A DNA stretch of 64,000 nucleotides from Brachionus plicatilis (taxonomy: Eukaryota > Rotifera > Eurotatoria > Ploima > Brachionidae): the NCBI GenBank assembly GCA_010279815.1, contig QEOQ01000493.1:186001-250000 (forward strand). Reading direction: 5' to 3'. Shown one piece after another: positions 10,157 to 23,952 of this stretch. The position numbers and the translations under genes are program-made. The notes below the pieces were generated by a model, which ran no database searches, was not told where the DNA came from, and saw only the letters and a list, made by a program, of their open reading frames with translations. Position 1 is the stretch's first letter, and the number at the start of each line of letters is the position of its first letter.

Positions 10157-13100
10157 TTAAAAATTGAGCAATTGTTCAGTAGCAAGTTTGACAATTTGCT
10201 CGAAATCGAAATCCAAATGACAGCGCCAAAATATTCGATTTCTTCCCCATATTTCGGCCGGAAATCTCGGTGTACCAATACCATGGAATATTCTTGCAAT
10301 AACAGATCCATTCAGCTTAACATCACTTTGATAAGTAAAAATGAACTTCTTAATATCAGCTACTAAGCGCTTTAGGTCGAGTTCTCTGCTAATGCTAGAA
10401 GACTGAGACTCGCAATCAAAATCATAATCTCTTATATAATCATAGATATCAAATTTATTATTAAAGTATTGATTTAATTTTTGTTTGAGCATATTGCTTT
10501 TATCAGTTACTCGATTTTCAATTGAATAGTTGTCTTTTTTGGTTTCTTCCTCAATTATTTTCTCTTCCGAATCTGACTCAAGTTGTAATTTTTCCTCAAA
10601 ATCACTTTCGTCACTGTCGCAAATTTTAGCATTAGATTCCAATTTTTGCTCATCATTTTCAAGTTTTAAATCAAAATTGTTTATAAAATGGAAAATATTT
10701 TTGTAAGCTTTTTCGCTTAACATTTTATAGAGCGATTTAAAATTTGCATATGAAAACTTCATTTGAGTGTCTACTCTATTCCAGAGCATATCATTTATGT
10801 CGTCTAGTTCCGTATCTTTTAACAAGCACTTTCTTTTTACATAAAACGATTGATTACTGAATTGTAATTTAATGCCACTTTTGGATTTGTAGTTTCCGCA
10901 GTCACCAAATTGCCATTCGAGCCTTCTAAGCTTTTGCCTTATAAAATCATAGTCCTCTGAAAAAAAATTATTAGTTATTTAAATATTTATTAAAAAATAC
11001 CATTTGTTTTTTCGCATAGTTCGATCAAATCAATTTTTATCTCATTTTCATCTTTTGCTATTGTAGAACTTTTGCTTTGAATTTCAAGAATTATTGCTAA
11101 AAACTCATTTGTTTTGGATAGCTGTTTTAAGTAGTCAATTCCCTTGTAGCTTGTTAAAATGCATGTTTTGAAGCAATTGGACATAATTTTGACGTAATTT
11201 GCCGCTTCTAGATAGCACAGAAGGGTTAAAATAGTTTCCTCTTTAATGTCCAAAAAATCGACCATGTCCGCTATCGGCAAAGCTGCATGATGTCCAAATT
11301 GAGACCTATTCTGGCATTTCTCAGCATCACATTCAGAAAATATTTTAGCTAATAGCTTCTTTATGGTCAGCTGATCATAGCCATTCATATGGATGTATTT
11401 TTTAATTTCGTTAATGTCTTCGCGTTGGTTTTCTAGAAATAAGTAGCAAAGGGACTTTTTGCCATCGCGCCCAGCTCGACCAATTTCTTGCACATAGTTT
11501 TCTATAGATTTTGGCATGTTGTAATGAATAACAGCGCGAATATTTGGCATATTTATGCCCATTCCAAAGGCAAGAGTGGCTACAATTATTTTCAACTTTC
11601 CCTTAATGAACAGATTCTGTATTCGTTTACGCTGATAAGCATTCAATCCAGCATGGTAAGCTTCGGCTATGTTTTCCTCCTTGAATTCGTCTTCTTCTTT
11701 TTTGGATTTTTTAATTTCGCATTTTTTAGATTTTCTCTCCATTTTAGAATATTTTTCCAAATCAAATTTTTTTTTATAAGAATGCAAAGACATGCGTAGC
11801 ATTTGAGCTAGTCTTTCGGTTTGTTCACGTCTGCTACAATAGATAATAACGTGATTAAAAAAAGGACTAAACTCGGAACTTTTCAGCAGCTCAACTAAAG
11901 CCTTTTCTTTATTTATATCTTTGGAAATGCTGATAGCTAAATTTTCAGGCAAATCACAGTCTTTTAATATATTTTTTTTGTCTATATCAAAATAGCTTCT
12001 TATTTCTTCAATACTGCCATCAGTCGCAGTGGCTGTTAGACCAAGGATACACTTGACTTTGTAGAAATCAAATAAAATCTGGAAAAAAAAGTTGGTTTCT
12101 TTTTTTAATTACAAAAAAAATTAAACTAGGACTACCTTGCACAATTGAAGATAACTGGGCCTAAAATTATGTGACCATTGGGATAAACAATGGACTTCGT
12201 CGATGCAGACAAATGCAAGTCTTGGAAGACTCTTGATTTTTTTGTTGATAATAGCTTCAGGTGACATGTAAAGTATATCAATTTTTCCATTGGCTATATC
12301 TTGAATTAAAAGTTCAAATTCTCTTTCTGACATGGTAGAATCGCATGATGCAGCTCTTAGACTTTTCGATAAATTGTGAAGTTGGTCTTGCATCAAGGAA
12401 ATTAATGGCGAAACAACAAGAACTAATGAGCCCGGATACTGTTTGACATATAGTTTTGCTGCAAATTGGTATATTAAACTTTTACCATAGCCAGTTGATA
12501 AAATTGCCAGCGTTGACAAACCACTTGCTATTCTAATAATTGCTTCTTGCTGGTGCTTTTTAAAACTTTTATGACCAAAATCTTTTTCAAGAATTTTAAA
12601 TGCGTAGTTTGGTAATTGATCTGGAACATTTCCATTTTCGTCCACTGAAAATAATGGTTTTGGCTGATCATTTTGATCACATTCTGTCTTAGTTGCATCT
12701 TGGTCGTTTTCGTCGTTATCATCATCACTAATATCTTTATCACTTCCTTTAATTTGAAGTTAGAACTAAAATAATTTATTTTTTATTTTTGATATTACTT
12801 TCTGCTATCGCTTCTTTCAACGTAGACTCTTGAATTTTTTTTTTCTTTTCTGGTATTTTTTCATTTTTTTGCTTTTGATTTTTCTTTGTTGTTTTTTTGA
12901 TTAGTTCTTTTTTCTTATAATTCGAATCACTAAAAGAGTCAATAAAAAAATATCAATTTAGATAAGAAAAAATTGAAAATTTAATTTTTTTTAAATTACA
13001 TTTTATCAATTTCTGACACCGGTTCACCATTTGTTTTGGTGGGTGATATTTTAATATTTTTAGATTCTTTTTTGATATTTTTTTTAGTTTGTTTTTCCTC

Positions 13101-13767
13101 AGGTTTGTTAAGTTTAGAAAATTTAGCTTCAGCTGACATTTCATCAATAACCTCTTTTTCAGATTCCATTGCTTAAATATTTGAATAAAGTTCTGAGGAT
13201 ATTATATACTATTTACTTGATTTTTCTTCCAATTCATCTTGCAAAAGGTTATAGTTAACTTCATCGGTATTCTCGTCATTTCCGACTCCATATTTGGCAT
13301 TTAGCTTGTTCTTGTTTTTATTTTTAGACCATTGAAATCGTTTGAATTTGGTTCCTTTTGAAGTTCCACCCTTATAGCCCTTTGATTTAAATGATTTCAT
13401 GTTTAGTCTTCGAAAATTTGAATCAGTATTGATAGTAGATCTATAAGACAAAATTAATACGATAAAGTTAGAAAATTTTTTCAGCACACTTTTTTGAACT
13501 TTTGATCTTTTCTTCAACTTGAGGTTCCATTTTTTTGACTTTGTTTGGTAATCTTTCTTGTTCGTCATCTGTAGATTCCTCTCTAGATCTTTTTCTACTC
13601 TCCAATTGACAATTTTCCTTACCAATGTTAATATTATTAGTTAACAATGGCGGTTTATGAACAACAGTTGCTTCCTCTTCAAAATTTTTGAATATCGAAG
13701 TTAAATTAGTTGCAAAGTTAAGCGTTTTTAGTTTGGTTTTGCTGAAAAGTACCGGGATGCCTGCCAT
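10157..13767 (-). CDS. RECQL4: ATP-dependent DNA helicase RECQ4
   Basis: Seven minus-strand exons in consistent phase: 13490-13767, 13217-13440, 13000-13171, 12799-12929, 12136-12746, 11001-12078, 10157-10956 (1097 residues). RECQ4 is a 3'-5' helicase for replication initiation and genome stability. Family marks: FRRLNMKSFKSKGYKGG (about residue 102), like the basic NYVRLNMK region of RECQL4; helicase core from about 324 with Walker A TGYGKS (353-358), CIDEVHCLSQWSHNFRP (box II, about 451), GLTATATD, AFGMGINMPNIRAV, QEIGRAGRDG; and a RECQ4-type C-terminus FHGIGTPRFPAEIWG...FWR...LATEQLLNF. Oddities: box II is DEVH rather than DEAH; Walker A has Tyr where Ala or Thr is usual; a Lys/Glu-rich insert sits before AEAYHAGL; an acidic insert sits in the C-terminal part. 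The Sld2-like N-terminal helix region of vertebrate RECQL4 is not evident; an in-frame TAA precedes the chosen ATG. Confidence 0.92.
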
Positions 13768-16700
13768 TTATTCAAATTTTTTAAAAGAAATTTATTAATA
13801 TTATAAAATATTATGATGAATTTCATAATTGGAATTCAAATTTTCATTTAAAAAATCCTTCACTTTTATTTAAAAGTTAGATTTGATTGCACAGTGCGAG
13901 CTGTTCGAAAAATTTATTTTCAAAAATTAATTGATTTAGCATTTATTTTAGGTTAAAAGTACTGATTTGCTAACAATTGATGAATTGATAAAATCAGCAT
14001 TTTTTTTTAAAATAATTATGTAATAAATTTTTTTTTATGGACTAATATAATTAAAAATGAAAAGAGCATTTTTAATTAAATTTATTTTATCTATCAGGAG
14101 TATTTTATTTTATTGAGCAGATCAATCAATGTTTTCGGTCTGGTATCTTTCAAGCAACTTTGAGCCATTTACCTAAAACTCATCATAAACTAATGTGGAA
14201 AAAATTCAATTTGTTCAGTATTTTGCTTTCTCTGCAGAATAATACTGGAAAACGCTTTTGATGCCAATCAGCAGTATTCAAATCTAACAAATATTTTTTT
14301 TCCTATTATTCAAAGACAAGATACAGATTTTTTTGAAATTTTAAAAATAAAAGATTTTATGTCCATTAAAAAATTCGCCGAAATATTTAATCCAGATGAG
14401 AAACAAAAAATTAGATAACTTTTATCTGAGGCTATCTGATTTCTATTGATAAACACATATAGATAAAATAGATTATTGAATTCCAGATAATGATTAAGCG
14501 ATCAAAATATGACACAACTAGTTTAAAGAATTTATCGATTTAAATGTAATCCTAGTTAAATTCATAATTTTTAAATAAAATATATATTTTATCAAATTTT
14601 AATTATGGTTTATTTTAAGTTGACTTTTTAAAAGGTCCGAAGACTAACCTTTACACATTTATCTTATCATTGGCGAATTCAAGTAATCGAGGCTAGAAAT
14701 AACTGGGTCGGATGTGGTAATTTTAATTTTTTTTTCACAATTAACAATTAGCAAGAAATGAGAATAAAAAATTCTAAACTGATACCATCCGAAGGAACAA
14801 AAACCGGTATCTAACATCTACTATACCAAATAAAAATTTAGGGAAACTAAAAATACATATGATTTTGACCCAAATATGCTAATTTAAAATTTTTGCCTAG
14901 TTAAATTTTAAATCTCTATTTTGGTAGATATGAAGCTTCTTAAAAATAAGTTTAATTATCACGATATTTACTCAAGTTTAGTTTAATTTTTGTTCAGTTT
15001 CTTTCTTGAAAGATTATCAAGCAAATATTTTGTTAAAACAAATTTATTAGATTTGTACGGATTTGCATGCTCAAATAAAGCTGACCAGTCTGACTATTTC
15101 CAAATTATCAGGTGATAGGCCTTTAAGTTAACACAGTTACTATAGTGATGCTAAAATGCAAAATATTTTTCATTCTAATCGGCCAAGTTGAGCTTAAATT
15201 TCAAAAATAAAAGCTTTTTTTTTTAAAAAAGTTGTTTATTTTGAGCCAAAAAAAATAGAAAATAAAAAAATTGTCATTTAATTTAATCTTGTGTAATATT
15301 TCCTTAATGTCATTTGATATTTTGCAATTTGATTCAAAATAAGTTTTTGCAAAAAAAAAATCAATTTATAACATAAATGGAAGTTTTATATTTTATCTTA
15401 AATGCTGAGGGAAATTAATTAAGATAATCGCTTTTGCCAAGTCTATATATAGCAATTTTTAAATTAACTCTAAAAAGAAATATTGTTAATGCGCCAGGAT
15501 TACAATTATTGTAGATCATTCGCTAATAATGAATACTTAGGTATAATTTGGTTTACATAAACAGATATTTAGTGCCGTTTTAAAGCATTCTAGACGTACT
15601 TGGTTCAAACAGGCAAGTTGATTTATTTGCAGCAGAAGCATGGAAAAACAGCAGCCGACTTGATAGCATACCTTGCAACTGTTTATTTGTTGAAATTTTC
15701 ATTTTTTTCTGTAAAATATATCATTTGAAGCTTCTGTATGATTGGTTTAGGAATGCCTCCGACGATTTGCCAAGAGTCGAATTCTGAGAACAAAATAATG
15801 TTATAAATATTAAAGATGGATTCAGTTAATTTCAGACTGAGCTAAGCGTTTTGTACTTTTTGGTTGATAATTAGGAATAAAATATTTAGCCAATGTTCCC
15901 TAATTACCCTATAGTTCATAAAAAGCCAAATTTTAGCATTTAATCAGAGCTAATTGAGAGTTTAAATTGAATTTTTTTTTGTTATCTTTTGATTTTATCA
16001 AAATGTTTATTTTTTAATGTGGGAGTCATGCTTTTTGAAAAGGTGCTGGATAAAATAATCAAGTAATTTGTTTTAACTGCAAAGAATTTGATTTGATTAA
16101 GCTCACAGACATAATAATGTTGAAGAGTATTTTTTTTAGGATAAAAAGCTTAAGATTAAGCGAAGTATAATTAAAGCTACTTAACAAAACAGCACCTGAA
16201 ATGGCTCGGATTTCGGCGCTGTATCCTCAGAATGTAGATAATTTCGTGGCTTTGTTTTAAGATAAAACAGATGATGTTTAGGCATGGATAGAAAGTAATT
16301 GCATTTTCAAGACTCGTCTAGATTAAGTATTAAATACCTAGCGATAGCTTCCTTTTTTAATTTTTAAAGCTTTTTTTTAGATACTCAATTGAATATATTT
16401 AATGCTTTTAAGTTAATAATTTTAAAATAAAAGCATAATTTTTCTATTATCGATTTCATCTACAATTTAAAATTGTATTTCCGCAATTATTCTTAATCAA
16501 AACAAAAAGAACATAAATTTTTCGTGACTAAAATAAAGTTCATATTTTTTCTATTAATTTATCACCTTTGAGTAATTAAAAGATATGGCATTCAAATTTT
16601 AGATTGTAATGAATGTTTTATAAGAGCAAAGATAAGTTAAAAATAATAGAATCAATGGAATTTTTAATTTAATTGGACAATTTTTTTCTTTTATATTTTA

Positions 16701-19400
16701 TCATCTTTTAGTAGCCTAGTTAACTTTTAAAATAATTATTGCCACAAACGGCTTAGAAACAATTTAAAAAACTTTAAAGAATTTATTTTGTTCCATTCAT
16801 AAAAAATAATAAAATTAAACTCAAATAACTTTGCGTAAGTGGAACAAGATCAAGGTAAACATCTTGCGTAACAATTCGTTATGGACAAAATTCAATTTAG
16901 TCATAGAAATAAACTAGAAAAAAAAATTAATTAAAATTAAGAGATAAATTTTAAAATTAATGAGTAATATTAGACTAGGAAATTTTAAATTTGACAAAAA
17001 AACCTAATCATTCAAGTTGTATCATGTTTCATTTGAAAGGGATTTATTTCAAGCTTTGACGAGATAAGAATGAGTAGATACTATCATTGAATTCTAGCAA
17101 GTTAACAATTTTAAGATTTAAAAATTTTTGTTTATTTTTGTAATAAATAAGCAAAGTTATTCAATAAAATATCTTGCAAACAATCAACACTTGACTAAAA
17201 TATAGCTCAGCTAAGTCATTTGAGACCACTTTAAACTACCAGGTCATTTTATTTAAAAATCATCTAATATTTGAAAATTTCTATTTGACTTTTAATAAAA
17301 AAATAATTTTGGCAAAAATAAAATTAAAAAAAAAGAGTTAGTTTGTTTTTTTTTTAAGGGTTTTGGTTGTTATTGTTGTTGATCACCCTGTAATATTTAT
17401 GTGTGCCTTTAAGCATAATTTTTTATTTTGTAGCATGAAATTAAAAAAAAAATTTAGGTTTTGTTTTTTTTTTGTGGCTGAATATTACAAATTACCTAAG
17501 AAAAAATCCAGCAAAAATGATTCCAGTTCTTTTTATAAATTTTAACCTAGTTCATTATTTTTATGCTAATAAATTGCTAAATACTAAACGGCCCTATGTA
17601 TTAATAGTAAAATATTGACCCGAAATATCGAATATAAGTGAGAGCTCTCTAGTTCCTAATTTCTCTGTCCGAGAGGGCTTTTCATATTGAGATGATACAC
17701 TAGAACTCTTGGCGACACGGTAATTATTGAATTATTGATTTTTGCATTTCAGTTTGTGCTCATGGATACCTGTGTGATTTTACTCATTTGTCAAATACCT
17801 TTTTTACGTACAGAAATACTCTCCATTGTATTATATCACTTTAGATTAATCTTGTTGGGACAAGTCACGTATAATTCTATAGCAAGCTAGTGATAAGGCA
17901 ATGGTTTTTGAAATAGAAAAAAATTACAAGTTTTTATACTAAAAAAAAGAGTTGGAACTAGATAAGGAATTTGTGTAAATTAAGCAGCAAAATTTTATTT
18001 TTAAACTTATTTTTGTTTAGAAATCTAAATTAAAATATACTAAACTAAAAAAATAAACATTCCAAGATCTAGTCTTTTTTTTGAAGAATTTTTACAATAT
18101 TTTTTTCCTAATTGAAGAAATTAAAAATGATACAAACTTAGAGCATTGTTGTAAATTGTTGTAGAATTTGCAATAATTACAAATAGTTATTTTTCGATTT
18201 TTTAGTTTAAACTTACAGAAATTTTAAGACATAAATAATTCAATTAACTAAAGTATTTCAATTAATTTAGCCAAATAATGGCTATCTTTGCTCTGATATG
18301 GATTGATTAAGTTTTTCAATTATTTGTCAAAATTGGTTTATAGTTTACTTGAAATACCCGAGCAGTTGGCAAAATATTTGACTTTCCATTCAATTATGAA
18401 CAAGTTTTCCAAATCAAATTGATTTTGTCAAATATTCTTACTTAATTCGGCCAGTCTATCACTTGAAGTGCCTTTAGATGACCTGATTTTGTATACTAAA
18501 GTACTTTTAATAGTTAAATAAGCTTGCAGAATTTACAAAAAAAACGCTTCAGTTTGTTCTCAATTAAGCTTCATATATTTGATAATAAATAAAGCTCTGT
18601 ACTATTTTTATTTTTTTATTTTATTTGAACAAATAAGCTCTAAATTTAAGCAGTGTGGTTTATTTATGCAAAATGTTTCGAGGACCCGATTCCTCAGCAA
18701 ATTTGAGAAATTTTTGTTCCATCTTATTTTATCAGAATCTTTTTACTGGTTGGTTTAAAGCTTAATACTCGCAAAGCTTTTAATTTTTTAAACTATTTTT
18801 GGTACTTAAATTATTTAAAAAAAATTACTTAGCGATCTCATTTATAAAGCGTTTGTTCCATTGCAAGTTTTTTGTAATTTTTATTTTTTTTTGGCACTGT
18901 CAACAAAGTATTGATTTGTTTCCTATGTATTTTATTTGTTTGATGACTAGATTATTTTAATTGACTTTTTTAATTCAATAATCAATAATTTATTAGTTTA
19001 AGCAGAACAATTAATTTTTGTTTAATCTATCAATAGCCCTGAGAGTCACTCAATTTTCAAAATGACTAAATTAAAAATTTATTTCAGTAAATACAAGATT
19101 TGAGCAAATAATTTAGTAATTTTTTTCTATATTTTGATAAGTAAACTTTTTGCTTCTTAGTCATAACACTATCGTTTAAAGAAAAGAAAGTTCTGCTAAG
19201 TTTAAAGTTTGATTTGAAATTTTCAAATTTTTTTTTTAAATGAGATATTTCTAATTTTCGATCAGAGTTTTAGATGTAAACACACTGAAAAAGAATGCAA
19301 TAGCTCTTTTTAAAATTTAGCCAAGTCGACTAATTGTAAAAATTGTAATCAAACTTAAGATTCAATAATTTGATTTGATCAAATTAACAACAATAATATC
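13768..19400. other. Long AT-rich gene-poor tract
   Basis: About 5.6 kb between RECQ4 and the kinase without a recognisable gene. A short piece near 16190-16258 reads APEMARISALYPQNVDN in the plus frame and another near 15600-15690 has coding-like composition; both are too short and broken to call. The first few hundred bases include the RECQ4 promoter. Confidence 0.45.
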
Positions 19401-21056
19401 ATGAATTCACCACTCGTAAATAGCAATAGTATCAACAATACAAACCAATTGATAAACACTAGAAATACCTTTGAGGAATTGTACCATTGTGAAAGTGAAA
19501 TCGGAAAGTGAGCTTCGAATTTTATTCAAAAAATTTCTAAATATTTTTTCTTAAATAAATTTTTTTTTTCTAAATCAAAAGGGGTCGATATGCCACAGTA
19601 AAAAAATGCTACTGTAGACGAACCAACAAATACTTTGCAGCCAAAATAATCAAAAATTACCGCACTAAGAACAACTTTAATCTTAATATAGTCAATAATG
19701 AAATAATTGCACTAACATTAGCAAGATCTCATCCATCAATTGTAACTCTGTACGAAGTATTTCAGAAACAATCAGAAACAATTCTAATTCTTGAATAGTA
19801 ATCATTTTAAATAATAAAATATTTGCATCAGTCTAGCTGTCATTTATTTTAGTGCCACTGAGAAGGATCTTCACATCTTTCTTGACTCAGAAGGTGTATT
19901 CGAAGAGGAAAATGCGTGTGAAATAGTTTACCAGATTTTGAAGGCATTGAGTTTTTTGCACTCGAAAAATATACTTCATTTGGACATTAAGCCTGAAAAT
20001 GTGCTCTTAATGAACCCATTGAGTTCAAAAAACAATTCTCAAAACAGTGATGACTGTGAGTTTGACAATACAGATAAAATATTCGATTCGGAAAAACCAA
20101 TTAAGGTGAAATTGTGTGATTTCAGTTTTTCACAGATAATGACACCGGGAAAGGAAATACTGGGCATGATGGGCACAGTGGCCTATTCTGCGCCCGAAGT
20201 ACTGCAATACGAGCCCTTGACAAAAGCCACTGACATGTGGAGCTTGGGAGTTTTGACATACGTTCTGCTCACTGCATACACCCCATTCGGAAATGGCACC
20301 GAAAAAAACCTGGAGACCGAGACAAATATTTTGAGTGTGCGTGAACAAGAATTCAAGTGTAGCGATGAGTATTTCAGTGATATTTCACAAGAAGCCCAGG
20401 ACTTCATCGAGAGTCTAATTAAATTTAAACCAAAGTAAAGATTTTTTAATTAAAATAATTTTATCATGTGAAAAAAAATTTTTTTTAAATTTTTTAGACA
20501 ACGTTTAAATGTTGAAGAGGCTTTGAACCACAGCTGGTTCAAAAAATTTAAAATAGATGCCATTTCTGAAGACATTGAAAATTTGAATTTGGACAAAAAA
20601 TCGGTTGAACTAGAAATCAGAGACCGGGTTGTGTACACAAACACCTACACTTCGAAAAATGGAGTTTGCTCCAGCAAGACTTTGTCTTCGATCACCAATA
20701 CAATAATCGAAATAAAAGATGACAAAAACAACAACAGCTTGACTTCGTTGAGCAACTCAAATGATTTGAAATCATCATCGAGCTCATCGTTATCTTCAAA
20801 CGAAAATTGTGACATCAAAACAGAACACTACACTTATGAAGTATCTGAAAATGAAGTGAAAAAAAGCGATTATTGTGTATTAAATAGTTTAATTTCATCG
20901 ACAGCATCAAGTTTTATTTTGCCTTCTAGTATTCTTTCCAACAATGAAAGTGCTGAAAATCAACCAAACAATGATACACGACTAGCATCAAATAATTTTT
21001 CTTCTTCTTCTTCAGTTTTTTGCCATAAAGCATCTAAAATTTCCAACCAATATTAA
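19401..21056 (+). CDS. Serine/threonine kinase of the DAP-kinase family, DRAK/STK17-like
   Basis: Four exons, 19401-19507, 19582-19797, 19853-20434 and 20498-21056, give 487 residues. Kinase landmarks: glycine loop GKGRYATVKK (about 35-44), catalytic Lys in FAAKIIK (K57), NNEIIAL helix C, hinge LILEY, catalytic loop HLDIKPEN (D152; the HLD form is typical of STK17), MGTVAYSAPEVL activation-segment end, ATDMWSLGVLTYVLL, and the C-lobe end NHSWFKKF. A Ser/Asn/Asp-rich insert of about 30 residues separates the catalytic loop from beta strand 8. The metal-binding DFG is DFS (197-199), which is unusual. The tail after the kinase (about 140 residues) is Ser/Asn-rich and disordered with no calmodulin-binding, ankyrin or death domain seen, which favours DRAK over DAPK1. 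DRAKs phosphorylate myosin light chain and promote apoptosis in other animals; the role here is inferred. Confidence 0.85.
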
Positions 21057-23260
21057 ATGCGACAATTTCTAATTAAATGAGTGTTATTCTATATTTTAAT
21101 GGACTTATGAATTTATATTTAACAAGATAAGAAGCAAAAACAACCATTTTAATTAGCCTCCCTCATCCTGGTTGCTTAGGACCTATTCCATTAGAGTTTA
21201 TTAAATTGGTACCTTTATTTATTGGTGATGATTCAAACAAATCTGGTGATCAATATTAATTCTTTTCCGTTCATCTACAAATTTGAACGCAGTATGGACC
21301 GAAAAGCATGGACTGTTGAATTATCCATTCCATTTTTTAGAATTAAATATTTCACCCTGACGGTTGTTTTTGCCAATATTATCATTTAATTTTAAATACT
21401 TTTTTTTATTTTAAATATTTATCATTGAAAAATTTTTAAAAATTTGAGAGAAAGCCTCTAGTCGAAGGTCAATACTGCTCTTAAGCTAACTCTCGGTGCT
21501 TGACTTAATTACCTCAGGTATACTCAATTGAACTTAAGGATATGTGAAATTTGACCAGAGGTTTTTGTATACTAAATGTATATTTACTATGGCTGTTTTT
21601 TTTTTAATTAAACATTTTTGAAATAATTAAATCAGTAACAAAAATTCTCTTTTAAAAATAAGTATTTAGCTTACTTTAAGTGATTTACATAGCCCCTTAT
21701 TTAGAAAATGTAAGTTATAAAAAAAAAAATTTTTTAAATTGAATTAAACCTTAATATTTTCTGTGTATTTTGTAAATATTATTTGCTGCAATCATAATTG
21801 GTTTGATAGAATGGAAGTTGGCAAAAATAATTGATACAAATGTTAAATGTGCGGATTTGAGTAATGACATTTTCAATGAATAAATATTAAAAAAAATTTA
21901 ATTTAGATCATTTTCATGCAATAAAATACTTGTATTGTATTTTGTTTTTTAAAACTAAAAGATATAAACCATAATTTGTAATTTAATATTGGAAAAACAA
22001 CAACTCCAATTAAAGCCAAGTGAAAAATAAAGTTTTTTATTTTTTTTTTAATATTCTTTTATATATCAAAATTAACCAGAAGACTAAATTTAAAATTAAA
22101 TAAAAATTTCAAAAATCACTCAAATTTTTAATTGGAATATTACTAATAAATTATATGCTAACATATACTAAAGTTTTTGTTAATTTTATTAAAACTTTAA
22201 TATAAAAGTTTTCACTGATTTTAAGCTTGCTGACCTGGTGTGGTTTTAAAATGCAATTAAAAATCAAAATAAATTGCTAAGTCTTCCATAGATTGCGGGA
22301 AATGAAACAAAATTAACAGAATTTGCTTTAATGATTATTTTAAAACGAGGCTTTTGGCAATTATTTCTGTGCAACTATTAAATTAATATCAAGATTTTTT
22401 TAAATTCAATGATCGATTAAAAATTTAAATAAATCAAATTCCATTTTATACTCTCCATTATTTGCATTTGTAAAAAAGAATTTCAAGAATAAGTTAAAAA
22501 ATAAGTTTATCAACAATGAAAATTAGCAATGCATTTATTTCAAAGCCCTTTCGGACGAGAGAGCAAAGCTAGTTAATTCGTATTAAGCTAATTCATATTA
22601 AAATTTGAAGCCTGATTTTATTCTTATAATAAAATTAAGCCTTTCATGGTATTTTCATAATTTATAATTAAACTTTTGATTTTATTCAATTTAATATTAG
22701 CTTTTAATTTTTCAGTTTTTATTTGTGCTGCTGCCATAGAGCTTTTTTTCTCTACCTTTTTTCTTCTAACTTATTAAATTGCTTGAAACAAAATATGTTG
22801 TCGTTAACATCGCCTAAATATTTTGAAATTTTCCAATAAAGATTTCTATATCTCCGTCATTTATATCTGTAACTATTATTTTTTAAAATTTAAAAATTAA
22901 ACTTGATTTTTCGATAATTTTGCATTTATTTTTTCAATCTAGAAAATATCTTATTACTTTTTTTTCAGTGAGAAAATTTAAAAGATAAATACAGCTAATA
23001 TTCAAGTTAAGTTTTATCACTTTTCTTTATAAAAAAGGTAATGATAAAAATGAAAATAAAAAAAAATACTTGATAAAATTTTTTTGAAATATTTTCTTAA
23101 TCGTTCTTAAGAAGAGTTTTTTAAGATCGTTCTCTAAACCGTCATAATTTCAAAGGTGCTGAAGAATAAGTTCGATTTAAGTATTGCATTTAAATTCAAT
23201 TATCAAAATTTTTTTTTTAGAAATCAATATAATTAGAACAAATCAAAAAAAGAAGTAAAA
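21057..23260. other. AT-rich intergenic stretch
   Basis: No gene recognised in about 2.2 kb between the kinase and SPEF1. A 3' splice-like poly-T/AG tract ends at about 23219, 40 bases before the SPEF1 ATG, so an untranslated first exon of SPEF1 could lie here. Confidence 0.45.
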
Positions 23261-23923
23261 ATGTCTTGGGAAATGGAATTAAATGACGAAGTTTTGGAGG
23301 ATTTGTATGAGTGGATAGACCAAATTCCTTTAAGTCGTCAAAAAAAACGCATTGAAAGAGACTTTTCGGACGGATATTGTGTTGGAGAGATAGTTAAACA
23401 CTTTTTGCCTCAGTTTATTGAGTTGCATAATTTGACCCCAGCACATAACTTACAACAAAAACTTGCTAATTGGGGTATGTTAAATCATAAAGTTTTCTCG
23501 AAATTTGGTTTAAATGTTCCAGTGAATATAACCCAGAACATTTCTAATGCTAAACCAGGATACATTGAAGTATTCTTGTATAATTTGAGATACAAAATAG
23601 ACGAGAAATTGAATGAAATCGAGATTAAACAACAGCATAAAGCAAAAAATTCACCACGACAAAATGCTTCTTCTTTGAATAAAGTTAAAGTGCCTACTCA
23701 GTTGAGAATCGAATATGAAGAAAAAGTTCAAGAATGTCTACAACAGGCAGAAGAAATCGAAGTTTTGAATGCGAAAGTTCGACGTTTGGAACATTTATTG
23801 GATTTAAAAGAGACTAGAATTTCGGAACTTACCGATAAATTGGAAAAATATAGACCGACTGGAATTTCAGCGGATTCTTCAAGGCTTCGAAATAACAACA
23901 AAAATTCATTAATAGTGTCTTAA
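23261..23923 (+). CDS. SPEF1: Sperm flagellar protein 1 (CLAMP), CH-domain microtubule binder
   Basis: A single open exon of 220 residues. Residues 7-115 are the SPEF1-type calponin-homology domain: LYEWIDQIPLSRQKK, RDFSDGYCVGEIVKHF, HNLQQKLANWGMLN, KPGYIEVFLYNLR all match the family closely. The C-terminal part (about 150-205) is a predicted coiled coil (heptad-like Leu/Glu pattern, EEKVQECLQQAEEIEVL). SPEF1 bundles and stabilises microtubules, in particular the central pair of motile cilia and flagella, so the gene implies motile cilia. The length is close to that of the vertebrate protein. It has no introns in the coding part, unlike most genes here. Its stop is 59 bases from the PPOX stop on the other strand. 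Confidence 0.93.
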   Translation: MSWEMELNDEVLEDLYEWIDQIPLSRQKKRIERDFSDGYCVGEIVKHFLPQFIELHNLTPAHNLQQKLANWGMLNHKVFSKFGLNVPVNITQNISNAKPGYIEVFLYNLRYKIDEKLNEIEIKQQHKAKNSPRQNASSLNKVKVPTQLRIEYEEKVQECLQQAEEIEVLNAKVRRLEHLLDLKETRISELTDKLEKYRPTGISADSSRLRNNNKNSLIVS

Positions 23924-23952
23924 GATTGTAAAAACTTTTTAATTAAATTATT

